A stretch of DNA of 64,000 nt from Bettongia penicillata ogilbyi (GCA_023548195.1 JAJHZJ010000061.1:3802297-3866296), one strand, 5' to 3'. Positions 32,920-43,729 are shown, counted from the first letter of the stretch. A program made the numbers and translations. Notes: generated by a model from the sequence alone, not told the origin.

Positions 32920-33125
32920 CTGATGTGGCTTTTTTTTCTGGAACTTATAATATTATCTTTAATAAGGTACACCTTCCCTTTGTCCTAAATCCTTACTGTC
33001 TAACTAATGAGGCTTTTATTTTGGTAATAAAAAGGTGTGAACTGACCTCTACTGACTGCCTATTGCTCCCTTAATACTTGTCAGTGATATTTGATTGACA
33101 ATTCACAAGTTAGTTCATACATCTA
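32920..33125 (-). repeat. Diverged direct repeat, copy B
   Basis: Partner of 31700-31960, roughly two-thirds identical by eye with indels. Confidence 0.55.
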
Positions 33126-33818
33126 AACTTCATTTGGGCTTCTTTTTCAAAGGGAGCCAGCACTAAATCTGGCACCATTATAATGAGGAGAGAGGTACCA
33201 TGTTGCCTAAAGAAGGGATAGCCCATAAGTAGCTGCTCCACTTCCAGCATGGATGAGACTAGTTTAAAAAACAAGTAAATGAAAGAATAAATAAATAGAT
33301 GAATGAGGTGACTGAGTATAATAAGAGGTGGGAGAGCTGGAGTTAGAGAGAATACAGAAGACAGAATCAAACCCAGATATGGTAACCTGGAAAGACTCAA
33401 GGTCCCTCAGGGGGCACCATGGCCTTCCCAGGAGAGATAAAAATGGTGTCAGATGAAGAAGGTTTATCAAAGAAGTTTCTGAAGCATTGACTTCCTGGAC
33501 CAAGCAACAGTAGAATTCACAGCCATGATAGAGAAGAGCAAACCTGGACATTAAGTTTCACTGGTACTGTGAGTTATGTGGATAGAGTTTATCTGGGGGA
33601 GGGAGAATGACTCTGGAGCTACACTGTACTATCCTTTTAGAGAACAGCGTGAGGACAAAGGAAGAGATCCAAGTTTTCCTTGAGAACATCAGAATTTGAT
33701 TTGTGTCTAAGTCTCCACAGCAAAAGGAAATGCCCACTACGATAATGCAGTCAATGAGACTAACAAGGTATGGAACATCGATGCAGGCTTTGTTTAATCT
33801 GAGAGTAAACTACCAAAG
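33126..33818. other. Unassigned stretch
   Basis: Two overlapping minus-strand frames (33110-33400 and 33264-33551, just under 100 codons each) in different phases show no domain, so neither is called a gene. Confidence 0.4.
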
Positions 33819-34079
33819 GAGACAGCCAAGTGGCACAGTGGATAGAATGCCAAGTCTGGAGTCAGCAAGACTCATCTTACCAAGTTCAAATTCAGCCTCA
33901 GATATTTGCTAGTTATCGAACCCTGGGGTAAGTCCCAGTTCCTGCATGCCTCAATTCCTCATTTCTAAAATGAACTAGAGAAGGAAATGGTAAACCACTC
34001 CAGTATCTTTGTCAAAGAAAAAAATACAAAGAGGGTCATGAAGTTTCAGTGCTGAAATGACTGAACTATAGCAACAAAA
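33819..34079 (+). mobile_element. Mar1-like SINE with BovB-type tail
   Basis: 'agtggcacagtggatagaat', 'ctggagtcagcaagactc', 'ggagaaggaaatgg'-like block, 'ccactccagtatctttgtca', and a decayed 'gaaatgactgaact' tail. Short target duplication taccaaag at 33811-33818 and 34080-34087. Confidence 0.85.
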
Positions 34080-34090
34080 TACCAAAGATT

Positions 34091-34235
34091 ATGAGGCAAT
34101 GTAGTCTAATGGATACAACATTTTGACTGGAGTCAGGAAGGCCTAGGTTCAAAACCTAGCTCAGATACTTAAGACTTCTATGACCCTGGGCAAGTCAATC
34201 TATCAATATCAGTTTCTTCATTTGCAAAATATATA
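34091..34235 (+). mobile_element. MIR-type CORE-SINE
   Basis: 'ctggagtcaggaaggcctag', 'ttcaaaacctagctcag', 'tatgaccctgggcaagtca', 'tcagtttcttcatttgc'. Confidence 0.72.
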
Positions 34236-34646
34236 ATTATCTTGTGATTTGCAGCAAAATCCTTAATAGATGAAAACAACTCTTCTCTCCCTGGTTTGGC
34301 TCCATATTCTAGGTATCTATATAATCTTCCACATGTTTAGTACTACCCTAGAATTCTCCTCTCAAAACGGAAAAAAAGGCTTAGGATTTCTGGAAAGCTA
34401 AATATCATTTCCTGAACCTGCACAATCCATATAACATCCAGTACCATCTAACATCAATGTCTAGGTTTGTTTTTTTCTACTGCTCCTTCAAGGTTCCTGG
34501 TTCCCACTGGGTCTAGGACCTTATCCACCTTCTCCATGGACCTATCTATCTTCTCCATTTACTCTTAACTTTGTTCTAGGATCTCCTTTTTCATCCTTCT
34601 CAACCGGAACTTGTTTCTTCTATTTTGGAGTGTGTGATTTTCTCTC
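34236..34646. other. Unassigned stretch
   Basis: No recognisable gene or repeat. Confidence 0.5.
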
Positions 34647-34667
34647 TGTGTGTGTATATATGCATGC

Positions 34668-34699
<32 letters not shown>
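34647..34699. repeat. (TG)n microsatellite, interrupted
   Basis: tgtgtatatatgcatgcgtgcg followed by a pure TG run. Confidence 0.95.
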
Positions 34700-35101
34700 C
34701 ACGGTTCCTGGATGGTCCTAATGAATACACAGGACTACCTCCAGGAAACTAAGTCTGAGTTTGTATCTAACCCCAACCTTTTCTATCTTCTGTGTGTTCA
34801 ACTTTTAGGTCTCCCAAACTCTCTAGCTCAGATGTGGGAGTTCACTGCTAATCATCAATCAGTATTGGTATCTAGGAGACAAGAAGTCCACCAACAAGGC
34901 AGGCTCAGTCTTTTCTAGGAGTCTTCATTAGTGCCCCTTGGCTGGGAGGGGGCATGTGCAATAAGGACCAAGCACTTGAAGAATCTGTACCCTATTTACC
35001 CTGTATTTCATATTCTATCTATCCTCTTGCCTCTATACCATTGTATAGATCATTCCCCATGCTTTAATGCTCTCCATCTCCACCTTTTGGAATATTTTCA
35101 T
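34700..35101. other. Unassigned stretch
   Basis: No recognisable gene or repeat. Confidence 0.5.
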
Positions 35102-35630
35102 TTTGTTTGTCTTTTTTTCTGGAAGAAGAACAGACTTCAGCAAGGTGATGTCTTGATTTGCAAGAGACGTAGATTTAAGTGAGACAGGGCTGTGCAAGGT
35201 CACCAGCTTCACTGTCTCCTCCAGAACCTTCAGAACTCCTTAGTGACAAGACACCCATCAGGAAGACTGGAGATGGACCTGGATACAGTGGGAAACCTGG
35301 GCTTTTTTAAGCTAAGGTCTTTCCCAGGTCTCTTTTTTGACTAAGGTTCCACCACTCGGTGACTAAAGTTATGTAAGAAATGAGGTAAAAGAAGGCCTCT
35401 TTTACCTACTAAAAAGAAAAAAACCAGTCTAAAAGTGGAAGATGCTCAGGGTTTCTCACCAGAAGAGAAACAATTGCTATTTACACTCCATCTGAGTCAT
35501 TAAAAGCCAAACAATGATCAACCTAGGCTCGGGCTGGGACTTATTATTGGCCATTTAGTGAACGTCAGAGTGATTTGAGTTTAAGGCATATTCAAATAGC
35601 TCCATTTGAATCCCAATGAGCCTTACTGAA
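35102..35630 (-). mobile_element. ~450-bp SINE with RTE-type tail, near full length
   Basis: Reverse-strand partner of 28822-29275. The tail is at 35102-35290 ('gtgatgtcttgatttgcaag', 'gggctgtgcaaggtcacc') and the 5' unit runs to about 35560 ('aacaattgctatttacactc', 'ttattattggccatttagtg'). A poly-T follows at 35638-35665. Confidence 0.7.
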
Positions 35631-35637
35631 GTCTGGT

Positions 35638-35665
35638 TTTTTTGTTTTTGGTTTTTTTTTTAATA
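35638..35665. repeat. T-rich tract
   Basis: tttttttgtttttggtttttttt run; may be a poly-A tail of a minus-strand insertion not otherwise visible. Confidence 0.7.
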
Positions 35666-35858
35666 TCTAACTTCTTTCAGAGCCAAGATGCTGTGAGGGG
35701 GAGAGGGTTTCTTGATCTCCCAACTTTTTAGTGTTTTCCCCTATATATCTGTATGTATTTCTGTGTTATTTCTCTATGTGTTGTTTTATTCTAGGGATTT
35801 ATTTTTGTCATTGTGCCTAGGGGCAAATAACACGGTGCTTGCCTCATAGTTGGAGATC

Positions 35859-35908
35859 AAAATATGGCCTAGACACCACACAGGTATAAGTCCTAAAGAT
35901 CAAAGATC
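35859..35908 (+). repeat. Left arm of a 50-bp inverted repeat
   Basis: About 47 of 50 positions match the reverse complement of 36556-36605. Core aagtcctaaagatcaaaga is exact. Both arms translate to KIWPR..TG.SPKDQRS in the arm-forward direction. Spacer 647 bp contains a MIR. Confidence 0.85.
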
Positions 35909-36147
35909 TTTCTTGCATTGAAATGAATTGAATTGAATTTTAGATTGCACTAGATTTAATTGAGTTCAGTTCAGAGAGAGACATCAACGTGGCAACAAGA
36001 ACCCAGAACAATGCCTGGATACAGACCTGTTACACAAGTTGGGTAAGAGGTATTATATTGGTTCTGCTCGGTCCTAGAGGGCAACATTAGAAACAACATG
36101 CTGAAGACACTATTTTTAGTCCAGTATGAGAAAAAACTACCAATGAT

Positions 36148-36350
36148 AAGAATTGACATTTATATGACACTTTAAAAGTGCTTTATTTATCTCATTTTGA
36201 TCTCAAAACAGTTGTGTAAGGTAAGTGTTATAGGTGTATTATCCCCATTTTATAGGTAAGGAAAATGAGGATCACAGAGATTAAGTAGTAAGCCCACATC
36301 AGATTCACAGAATTGTCTTCAGGTCTTTATTGTAGCCATTCCCCACTGCA
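36148..36350 (-). mobile_element. MIR/THER1-type SINE
   Basis: 'tgacatttatatgacacttt', 'ttatttatctcattttgatc', 'tattatccccattttatagg', then decayed core. Confidence 0.72.
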
Positions 36351-36419
36351 TGAACCGCCCCAGACGTTAGAGGGTTTCTCTTGACTACAGATCACCATGC
36401 AGAGCTTGGATGACTATGG

Positions 36420-36472
36420 GATTATGTAAAATAAATAAAAACTTTTTAAAAATAAATAAAAACTTTTAAAAA
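36420..36472. repeat. A-rich tandem duplication
   Basis: The unit aaataaataaaaactttt occurs twice in a row. Confidence 0.85.
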
Positions 36473-36555
36473 ATCCTCCTGTTCAGATATGGAGGGCCTT
36501 TCAGATAAGATTTTCCCCCACAGGTATCAGGCTGAAGATCAGTGGGATGTGAACT

Positions 36556-36605
36556 GATCTTTGATCTTTAGGACTTCTACCTGTCTGGTATCTAGGCCAT
36601 ATTTT
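36556..36605 (-). repeat. Right arm of the 50-bp inverted repeat
   Basis: Read on the minus strand it lies in a 61-codon open frame (36501-36686). The arm similarity stops sharply on both sides and no flanking target duplication is visible. Confidence 0.85.
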
Positions 36606-37129
36606 AAAACCTTTCCTGTCTGTTATACCTGTTCCCTGCCTGCTGTAGTGTGTCCCTGTTTCCAAATCCTTCTCTGTAGGAACCATTACTTTCTTATATT
36701 TTTCTCTAGATTCTAATGAAATCTGCTTTTGGGAAATTATCTAATAGACTTTCACATGAATATGATAGATAAGACCTAAGTGTTAATATACCACAGAGGT
36801 TTTGTTTTAGTATGATATAATGGTTTTGTGATTGAGTCTTGTCAATAAGCTGAGACCTCCAATATGTGCCTATCAATCATTCAGCATTCTGCCTCTCACT
36901 TCTGAAATCTGAAGCTCTCTATATAGGAGTATGTATCAATCATTATATCTCAATCGTGATGTACTACTCATATATGGCTCCCTTCCCTCCTCCTGTAATG
37001 CTCCTCTTCCTTTCTTCACTTGATGTATTGTTTCAGTCACTCAGCCTCATCCAAAGTTTTAGTTGAGCACTTTAGTTAGATCGAATATGGAGGCATGGGT
37101 TTATATCCCATTTTTGACACATAGATTTT
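36606..37129. other. Unassigned stretch
   Basis: No recognisable gene or repeat. Confidence 0.5.
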
Positions 37130-37372
37130 GGGCAGCTAAGTGACTCAACGTATATAGTGCAAGCCTGGAGTCAGGAAGATGTATTTAAATATAACTTCAG
37201 TCACTCACTAGCTCTGTGACCCTGAGCAGGTCATTTAACTCTGTTTACCTCAGCTTCCTCATCTGTAAAATGAACTGGAGAATGAAATGGAGACCACTCC
37301 AGTATCTTTACCAGGAAAACCCCAAATGGGGCACAAGAGTTGGATGTGAGTGAAAATGACTGAACAAATACG
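37130..37372 (+). mobile_element. Mar1-like SINE with BovB-type tail
   Basis: 'gggcagctaagtgactcaac', 'ctggagtcaggaagatg', 'ctctgtgaccctgagcagg', 'cccaaatggggcacaagag', 'gaaaatgactgaacaaa'. Confidence 0.88.
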
Positions 37373-37386
37373 CACATAATAGAAAC

Positions 37387-37803
37387 TCAAAAGCTATAAA
37401 GTCTTATGTCAGAAAATATGACATACCAGTCACTTCCAGTTCCAGTGCTCGAAGGCAAAATAAAAATAGCAACAACTGCCCCACCCCCACCCCATTCTTT
37501 CAAGTTAGAGTCAAGGTCTTCACTTTTCAGTCTCCAGGGCAACATTGGGGCAGAGACCAGGAAAGCACCAGTCTGGAAATCCAAAATCTTACAATAAATC
37601 CGCCATATGCTTCCACTGTGACTGTGTAGGGGAGGAAGGAAGTGACCCTGGTAGTGAGTAAAACGGAGCTTTGAGCCAGGCTTCTCCGCAATGTTTGTGG
37701 CTGCTTCCATAGACAATTGAAAATCAGTATTGATGTCTCCAGAGACCTCACTTTGCTGTTCATTGCTTGGGTTCAGCAGGGCGTGAATAAAGCAGTGTTT
37801 CAC
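37387..37803 (-). other. Unassigned 138-codon open frame in non-repeat DNA
   Basis: The longest open frame not explained by a repeat or by simple sequence. It starts MKHCFIHALLNPSNEQQ and ends ...FSDIRLYSF. It has no signal peptide, membrane segment or domain that I recognise. Two other frames overlap it (37527-37763 minus, 37406-37597 plus). The region holds a few CpGs, unusual here. It could be a non-coding exon, a decayed gene or chance; I do not call it a gene. Confidence 0.2.
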
Positions 37804-38494
37804 CTACTCCATCTTAAAATGTCTCTGGTCTTACAGTGACTGGCAGAGTAGAGGAGGGGGAAGGAGAAAACCATCAAAGTCTTAACTCAAACTGAGCAAA
37901 GGAAAAATGGAGGCAGCAGTTCTGCTTCTGCACGTTTCTTTTTTATCATTTCTCCCTGTGTGAATGTCATTCACATTCAAAATTCCCCATCCCATGTTGT
38001 GTCTGACATCACCCTCCCCACTCCCATCTGCCATCTGCATCGGTATTCACAGGTGCTGCACATCCTAGGAGGCAAGGTTAAATGAAGCTATGGAAAGCTA
38101 TCAGAATGTTGGGAAATGGTTAAGATACTCTCTCTTGTATCTTGGGGGAAGTTCAAAGGAACAAGTCTCCAGTCTCATACACCAGCCAGTGGGGAACAAG
38201 GAGGATTTTCCAGGACTCCTGAAGTTATACCATGTAGATGATACATTCTATCTATGCTTGAGGCTAGCCATGAGTCCAATCCATAATCCTTCTCTTAGTA
38301 GATGTGTGTTAGACCCAGTTTTATCTGGTTTTTCTTTCAAGCTATTCAAGTTTATGGGGTAACCAGAAAGGGCAGTGTTATAAGTGTAGATCTTACGAGA
38401 GCCTTATCTCCTCATTCCCGTCCAGTGAAACATCCCTTCCCAGGCACCTGGTGAAAATTCCTGGGCCTACAAACTTGGAAATACTGACCAGCCT
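37804..38494. other. Unassigned stretch
   Basis: A 90-codon frame at 38090-38362 (plus) has no recognisable domain. Confidence 0.45.
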
Positions 38495-38735
38495 TGACTA
38501 GGTGTTGCAATGCAGAGTGCTGGGACTGAAAACCTGAATTCAAATCCAGCCTTAGACATTATTAGCTGTGTCACCTTGGGCAAGTCGCAATATCTGTTTG
38601 CCTTAGTTTCCTCATCTGTAAGATGGAGATAACAATAGCACCTCCCTCCCAGGGATATTGTGAGGATCAAATGTGATAGTAATTGCAAAGCCCTTAGCAG
38701 AATGCTGGGCACATGGAAAGCAAGGAATTAATCTT
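38495..38735 (+). mobile_element. MIR/THER1-type SINE
   Basis: 'tgaattcaaatccagcctta', 'cttgggcaagtcgcaata', 'agtttcctcatctgtaagat', 'gtgaggatcaaatgtgat', 'cccttagcagaatgctgg'. Confidence 0.85.
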
Positions 38736-38750
38736 AGCTAAAAAATGTTA

Positions 38751-39007
38751 CCCGGGTGGTACAGTGTATAGAGTGCTGGGCCTGGAGTCAGGAAGACTCA
38801 TCTACCTGAGTACAGATCTGGCCTTATATACTTATTAGTTGTGTGACCCTAGGCAAGTCACTTAACCCTGTTTGCCTCAGTTTCCTCATCTGTACAATGA
38901 CCTGGAGAAAGAAATGGCAAACCACTCCAAAATCTTTACCAAGAAAATCCCAAATGGGGTCACAAGAAGTCAAATATGACTGAAACAACTGAACAGTAGC
39001 AAAAAAA
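38751..39007 (+). mobile_element. Mar1-like SINE with BovB-type tail
   Basis: 'gggtggtacagtgtatagag', 'gcctggagtcaggaaga', 'tgtgtgaccctaggcaag', 'gaaatggcaaaccactcc', 'atatgactgaaacaactg'. Full length, adjacent to the MIR. Confidence 0.9.
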
Positions 39008-40087
39008 GGGAGAAAAGAATAGTCACCTTCCTCCCCAAAATCAGCTGCACTTTTACCATTAATCTTAACTGTTAAGCTAATAATCTCCTCTGTAATGTTC
39101 AGTAGCCTCCTCTTCCCCAAGACCAGATAAAATTTCATCATGTGTCTAAAATTTTGCATGCCATTTTTGAACATCATTTCCCATATAAGTAAAGATACAA
39201 CTTTTTACCACCAGATGACATGCTTCTGGTAAGAGAAAATTTTGTAATAAAAATGTCCAACAAACTGAATAACTAACACCATCTCAATAATGCATTTAAT
39301 ACATGCCAATATTAACATACTTACAACTTCAAAGCTCCGGCTCTGAACACAATCTGAGCTAAACCAAGCCTGTTAACTCAGCATCTTTGGTTTTCAGTCA
39401 GGCTACATTATCCTGTTTACTTAGTAGATTTAATGTTCTGTAATTTGTCATTTATTGCCTCATTTGTAAGTCTCTTTCTTACTTCAGTCCTGGGTACTCT
39501 TCAGAGGGTTTAGTCGGGCTTTTGTGATGGAGACGTCCATTTTTATAATGGGATAAGAACTGTATTAATGAGAATAAGTAGTGAGCACTCCAATTTATTG
39601 AGGTCAAGAAACAAGTTGCAGCATTGTGTTTTAAGATTACTGGAGACAAAGATAGATCAAGTGCCATAGGATGGCAAAAGAGCCATTCAGCAGTGAGTGC
39701 TGCCTTCAACAAGAAAACTTCTGGAGAATTATTAAAAGAAAATTTGTCCTTAGCTGTGTTTTTTCTCTCCCATGAGAAATTGGATTCTTTTGTAACTGGT
39801 TTAGTTGAGATAATATTATCCTATTCACATATGATGTCTTTTAATTATACAATTTCTCCTCTTCCCTTTATCACTTCCTCAGAGTTTATATTCTCCATTA
39901 TCATTTTCCTTTAAAAGCCAGGGAATTAGTGATATGCTTCCCAAAGGTCAGATAGCAATGCAATTATTTCAAAATCTAGAAATGCCAGATTCCAGTCCTA
40001 TACTTTAGAAAAATGTCAGTAACAACTAACATCAAGGATACTCAAATGAATCAATGAATCAAATGACAACCAATAAGAATTTAAGTG
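39008..40087. other. Unassigned stretch
   Basis: About 1.1 kb without a named repeat. Balanced composition makes it a candidate for unique or conserved non-coding DNA. Short frames (39479-39712 minus, 39624-39914 plus) lack domains. Confidence 0.45.
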
Positions 40088-40320
40088 AGAGAGAACATGG
40101 CATTGTGGATGGAGAGCTTGTCTTGAAGCCAGGAAAACCTGGGTTCAAGTCTTTCCTCTGACCTGTAGTAGTTATGTGACCCTGGCAAGTCACTCTATGT
40201 TCCATACAATTTTCTAATATTATAAATTACTAAGAGAATAATCACCTGCATAGGTAGGCTGAGTTTCTACAATGGAAGATCCTCATGTCAATGAAATCAC
40301 AGGTGTAGTCCCTATTTCTA
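40088..40320 (+). mobile_element. Marsupial MIR-variant CORE-SINE, full length
   Basis: Reference copy for this family here: 'gcattgtggatggagagc', 'ggaaaacctgggttcaag', 'tgtgaccctggcaagtcac', then 'acctgcataggtaggctgag', ending 'caatgaaatcacaggtgta'. The 3' module separates it from standard MIR. Confidence 0.75.
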
Positions 40321-40904
40321 TGTGCCAGGAACCATAGTAAGTATTGGAAATAACAAAGGCTAAAGAGAAGACTCTTAATCTAGATAGCCTGGGTGAGCAT
40401 GGAAATGAAATAGTGTATTTGGTTGGATGGTCGCCAATACTATACGAGAAGACAGGCATTGTTGGAATTAGAGCAATAGATCAAACGAGGGACAGGGGGC
40501 TAAATATATTTCTCTTCCAATCAGATTTTGGCCTAACCACTAACGAGACACAACCAACATTTTCATGACTATCAAGAGAAGTCAATCCCATGTGAAGATT
40601 TTTTTTCTTTGTGTGACTCTTGTTTGAAAAGGAAATTAGGTTATTTGCACTTGCATGTCTTGTCCAATTGTGTGCATGTGAGATTGAGGTATGGACTGAG
40701 AATTTTCATTAGGGCATTTTCAGATGCTAGAACCAGGTTCTAGAATCTAGACTCCTTAAGTAAGACAAGAGGGACAAATTGCCCATTGCTAGAGCAAAAT
40801 TCTGGAGCCTGATAATGTTAATTAGTTGTTAATGACAATGGTTCCTCAGGTTCATAACATCTTTGAAAGTGAGAGTAGTCAGTGAAGTCTGATGGTAATG
40901 TACC
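40321..40904. other. Unassigned stretch
   Basis: No recognisable gene or repeat. Confidence 0.5.
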
Positions 40905-40995
40905 TGGAGTCACAGTCACACAGCCAGCAAGTGGGAGGCAGATTTTGAGATTTTGATTAAGTCTTCCTTAATTAGAATTTAGTGCTTTATCTATG
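40905..40995 (-). mobile_element. MIR-type fragment
   Basis: 'gtcacacagccagcaagtgg' followed by decayed 'gattttgagattttga' and 'tttagtgctttatctatg'. Confidence 0.6.
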
Positions 40996-40997
40996 CT

Positions 40998-41109
40998 GCC
41001 CTCTCGCTGCCTTCCCTCACTCAAGTCAAAGTCAAGCGCAAGCCATGTCATCATTTCTCTGATGTCATGGTCCTCTTTGAAAACAAAAGTCAAACACAAC
41101 AATAATAGT
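40998..41109 (+). mobile_element. RTE-tailed SINE, 3' end only
   Basis: 'ccctcactcaagtcaaagtc', 'aagccatgtcatcatttctc', 'gatgtcatggtcctctttga', 'gtcaaacacaacaata'. Truncated at its 5' end. Confidence 0.78.
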
Positions 41110-41599
41110 GTCACTCAAATGGTAGAGATGGAATGTTACCATGTGAATCTTCTGAAAGCCCTCTATATTTTACAGACTTCATTTTAATTTTCTTCCAACC
41201 CATTCTCACCTTCATAAGGATATGTGGGCATTTTCTCCCTTTTTATTGAGTTATCTCTTGATGTGAACTTTGCCATCTCCTGGGACTGATGCAAATGAAA
41301 TGCCATATGAAATCCCTTCTTGTCTCCTTATTTTCTTCCTTCTAGTTAAATATGACACCTTTTACCCTCCATCCTTCATTTCCTTTCATCATGCATATAT
41401 TCTCCAACACTACCTGAAAATCATCTCCTTTTCCATCTGAGTCACTTTCACCCCATTTCCTTTGAATTCCTCATTTAAAAACTTACTTTTTAAAAGAATA
41501 ATTTTCATAGTGAATATAGAATACTTAATGATAAACAATGATGAATCAAGGTAGGTTAGACTTTACTAATTTATGCATATATTTTTCTTATGGAAAATA
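41110..41599. other. Unassigned stretch
   Basis: No recognisable gene or repeat. Confidence 0.5.
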
Positions 41600-41668
41600 T
41601 GTATGCATTTATGTATATATTGTATATACATATATATACATATATGTGTGTATTTATGTATGTATTTT
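41600..41668. repeat. TA/ATGT-rich tract
   Basis: tatatacatatata and gtatttatgtatgtat runs. Confidence 0.88.
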
Positions 41669-41769
41669 CCATCAGTTGGCTTTAACTCAATTACTAGATT
41701 CATTTCAAGCTAGCTAATGTCTGTCTTTTACTTTTCTTCCTATTTCTTAAAGTTAAATCTTTTTGCTAG

Positions 41770-41932
41770 GCTTGTAGGTGCCATAACTGATAGATACATT
41801 TAGAGTCAGTGAAACCTGAGTTCAAATCCACTTCAGACTCTTATTACTTGTGTGACCCTAAGCAGGTCACTTAATTTCTCCTGCTCTCAGGATCCTTATC
41901 TGTAAAATGGGCATAATATCAACACATAGACA
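41770..41932 (+). mobile_element. MIR/Mar1-type CORE-SINE fragment
   Basis: 'aggtgccataactgatagat', 'acctgagttcaaatcca', 'tgtgaccctaagcaggtca', 'tatctgtaaaatgggcata'. Confidence 0.68.
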
Positions 41933-41974
41933 TTTATATGATAACATATCCACTGAAAAAAGACCTATTCAGCA

Positions 41975-42045
41975 TTATATCTGGATACGAATAGGAATAT
42001 GGATATAGCAACATCTATAGATATGGATGTAGATATAATACCAAT
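41975..42045. repeat. Degenerate GGATAT-type short tandem repeat
   Basis: Recurring ggatat/gatatgga/tagata hexamer-like units; imperfect. Confidence 0.6.
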
Positions 42046-42107
42046 CACCGAATAAATCTTTTTATAATTGAATCATATTTTATTGTCCTCAATGAAAATA
42101 AGAAACA

Positions 42108-42322
42108 TAATAGCATAGTAGAGAGATAGATGAACTTAGACCTAATAAGATTAAGGTTCAAGTCCCTTCTCTTACATATACTGACCTGGGCAGCTCATTC
42201 AATCTCTTAGTTCTCTGGGCATCTAAGCATAAGCTGCAGAGAAAATGCCAACCCGAATCTGTAGAGAGTTTCCTCACTTAAGAATTTCCATTATCAATAA
42301 AAATCCAGTTCCTATTCCTTAA
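42108..42322 (+). mobile_element. Marsupial MIR-variant CORE-SINE
   Basis: 'taatagcatagtagagaga', 'gacctgggcagctcattcaa', 'tgcagagaaaatgcca', 'gtttcctcacttaagaattt', ending near 'ccagttcctattcctt'. Confidence 0.68.
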
Positions 42323-42374
42323 TGAAAATAAATTATATATTTATTATGAATATTCATATATATACTACTTTCTT

Positions 42375-42490
42375 TCTAGTAGAGTGTAGGCTCATCTAGG
42401 GGAGGAACCGTGTCTTAATATTCTCTGAATCTCTCCATTTGTTGTAAGCACTTGATGTGGTCTCTTAAATGAACAGATTAATAAATTCAC
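42375..42490 (+). mobile_element. L2 LINE 3' end
   Basis: 'agagtgtaggctcatctagg', 'gaggaaccgtgtctta', 'ctgaatctctccatttgttg', ending near 'gattaataaa'; forward L2 order. Confidence 0.6.
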
Positions 42491-42660
42491 AAGTTACTCA
42501 TAATTGATTGTTTTGACCAGCTTGTGTGTTAAGGTAATTGAAACCCTCAAATGACTTTTCCTACTTACTTTTTTTTTGAGGGGGAGACCAACGGTTTTCA
42601 TATTATGCACAGATTTTTTTATAATCTACCTTCTTTTATTTCAATCATTTTAGCTGTTTT

Positions 42661-42842
42661 TGTTTGTCCTTTATTCTCGAAGAGGACCTGATGATGTCAT
42701 TGTCAGGGAGATGATGCCATGATGTGCAAGTGAATTGGATTTAAGGGGGGGGCTGTACAAAGCCTCCACCCTCACGTTCTCCTCTAGAGCCATAAGGGTC
42801 CAGTGGCCAAATATAGATCAGGACAACTGGAAATGGCCCTCA
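42661..42842 (-). mobile_element. RTE-tailed SINE, 3' part
   Basis: 'gtttgtcctttattctcgaa', 'gatgatgtcattgtcaggga', 'gtgcaagtgaattggattta', 'gatcaggacaactggaaatg' in reverse order of the RTE tail. Confidence 0.8.
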
Positions 42843-43221
42843 TTAATCTAGCAGCTTTTACTGAAAGTCTAGTTTGCTCAAAGCATTGTCTTAGGTGCTG
42901 AAACTTTTAGCCTCATTTCTATAGCAAGAATACAAATTCTGAGAATCTTGAACTAAAGGAAACTGCAAAATTACATAACATTTTTTTCATTCTCTAAACT
43001 GTAGGATCCAAATCCCCAAATGTAAAGTATTAGTTTAATTTTTAACGTTAATTTATGTAGAACTAAAAACTGTAATTTGAAATTATCTCCATCTGGCCAT
43101 GTTCTATGTTGAGCACATGGTTTCTCTCCCTCATAGATAATAGCTCCCACTTTCTCTGTCTGTATGGTCTGTGCAGTACTTTACCTTTAGTATCTAACAA
43201 TATGCAGGAGAAGTCAACAAT
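42843..43221. other. Unassigned stretch
   Basis: A weak L2-like hint at 42860-42910; otherwise nothing. Confidence 0.4.
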
Positions 43222-43250
43222 GGGAAAGTGACCTTTATCGTCACTTTCCC
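43222..43250. other. Perfect 11-bp hairpin with 7-base loop
   Basis: gggaaagtgac (43222-43232), loop ctttatc, gtcactttccc (43240-43250). Exact complementarity in DNA that I cannot assign to a repeat. Confidence 0.85.
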
Positions 43251-43729
43251 TAAGCTGAATAAAAAGCTTGTTAAACATGCTGAGCAGTGCCCCTTAGAAA
43301 CTAAATGACAGGCAAATTACAGTAGCTCAAAGAAAGTGGTGTGTAGTACTGTAGATAACCATTTCAGGGGAACGATTCTCTTTGCAAATGTTTGCATTCA
43401 GCATCTCCCCAGTTTTCTCTGACACATCAGATTGTCTTACCAGGCCCTTTTGGAGCATAAAATTATTATTTGATGTATTGCAAGGGAAGTTGAGACTTCA
43501 TCTGTGCTGTATTTAATTTTCAATTATTCATAGCCTTCTGTCCAGCTGTTCACGTGGTTATGTCAATAATGATATTTCTACTTGAAAAAAATAGAATTTC
43601 TCATAGAAATATATTTCCAAAATTTTCCATATTATATTAGAAATCTGAGTTTTTAGCAGGTTGAAATAAAAGTAAAAGGTAAATTTTGACTTCATATGTT
43701 AAAGCATTTATATTCATAATTTCATAGCA
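43251..43729. other. Unassigned stretch
   Basis: No recognisable gene or repeat. Confidence 0.5.

Noticed and set aside
31700..33125. Endogenous retrovirus call
   Set aside because: The repeat pair is suggestive but no TG..CA ends, primer-binding site, or gag/pol/env motif could be seen; kept only as an unassigned repeat pair.
33819..34079. tRNA gene from A/B-box-like motifs
   Set aside because: The motifs belong to the SINE head; there is no cloverleaf with acceptor stem and the tail is SINE-specific.
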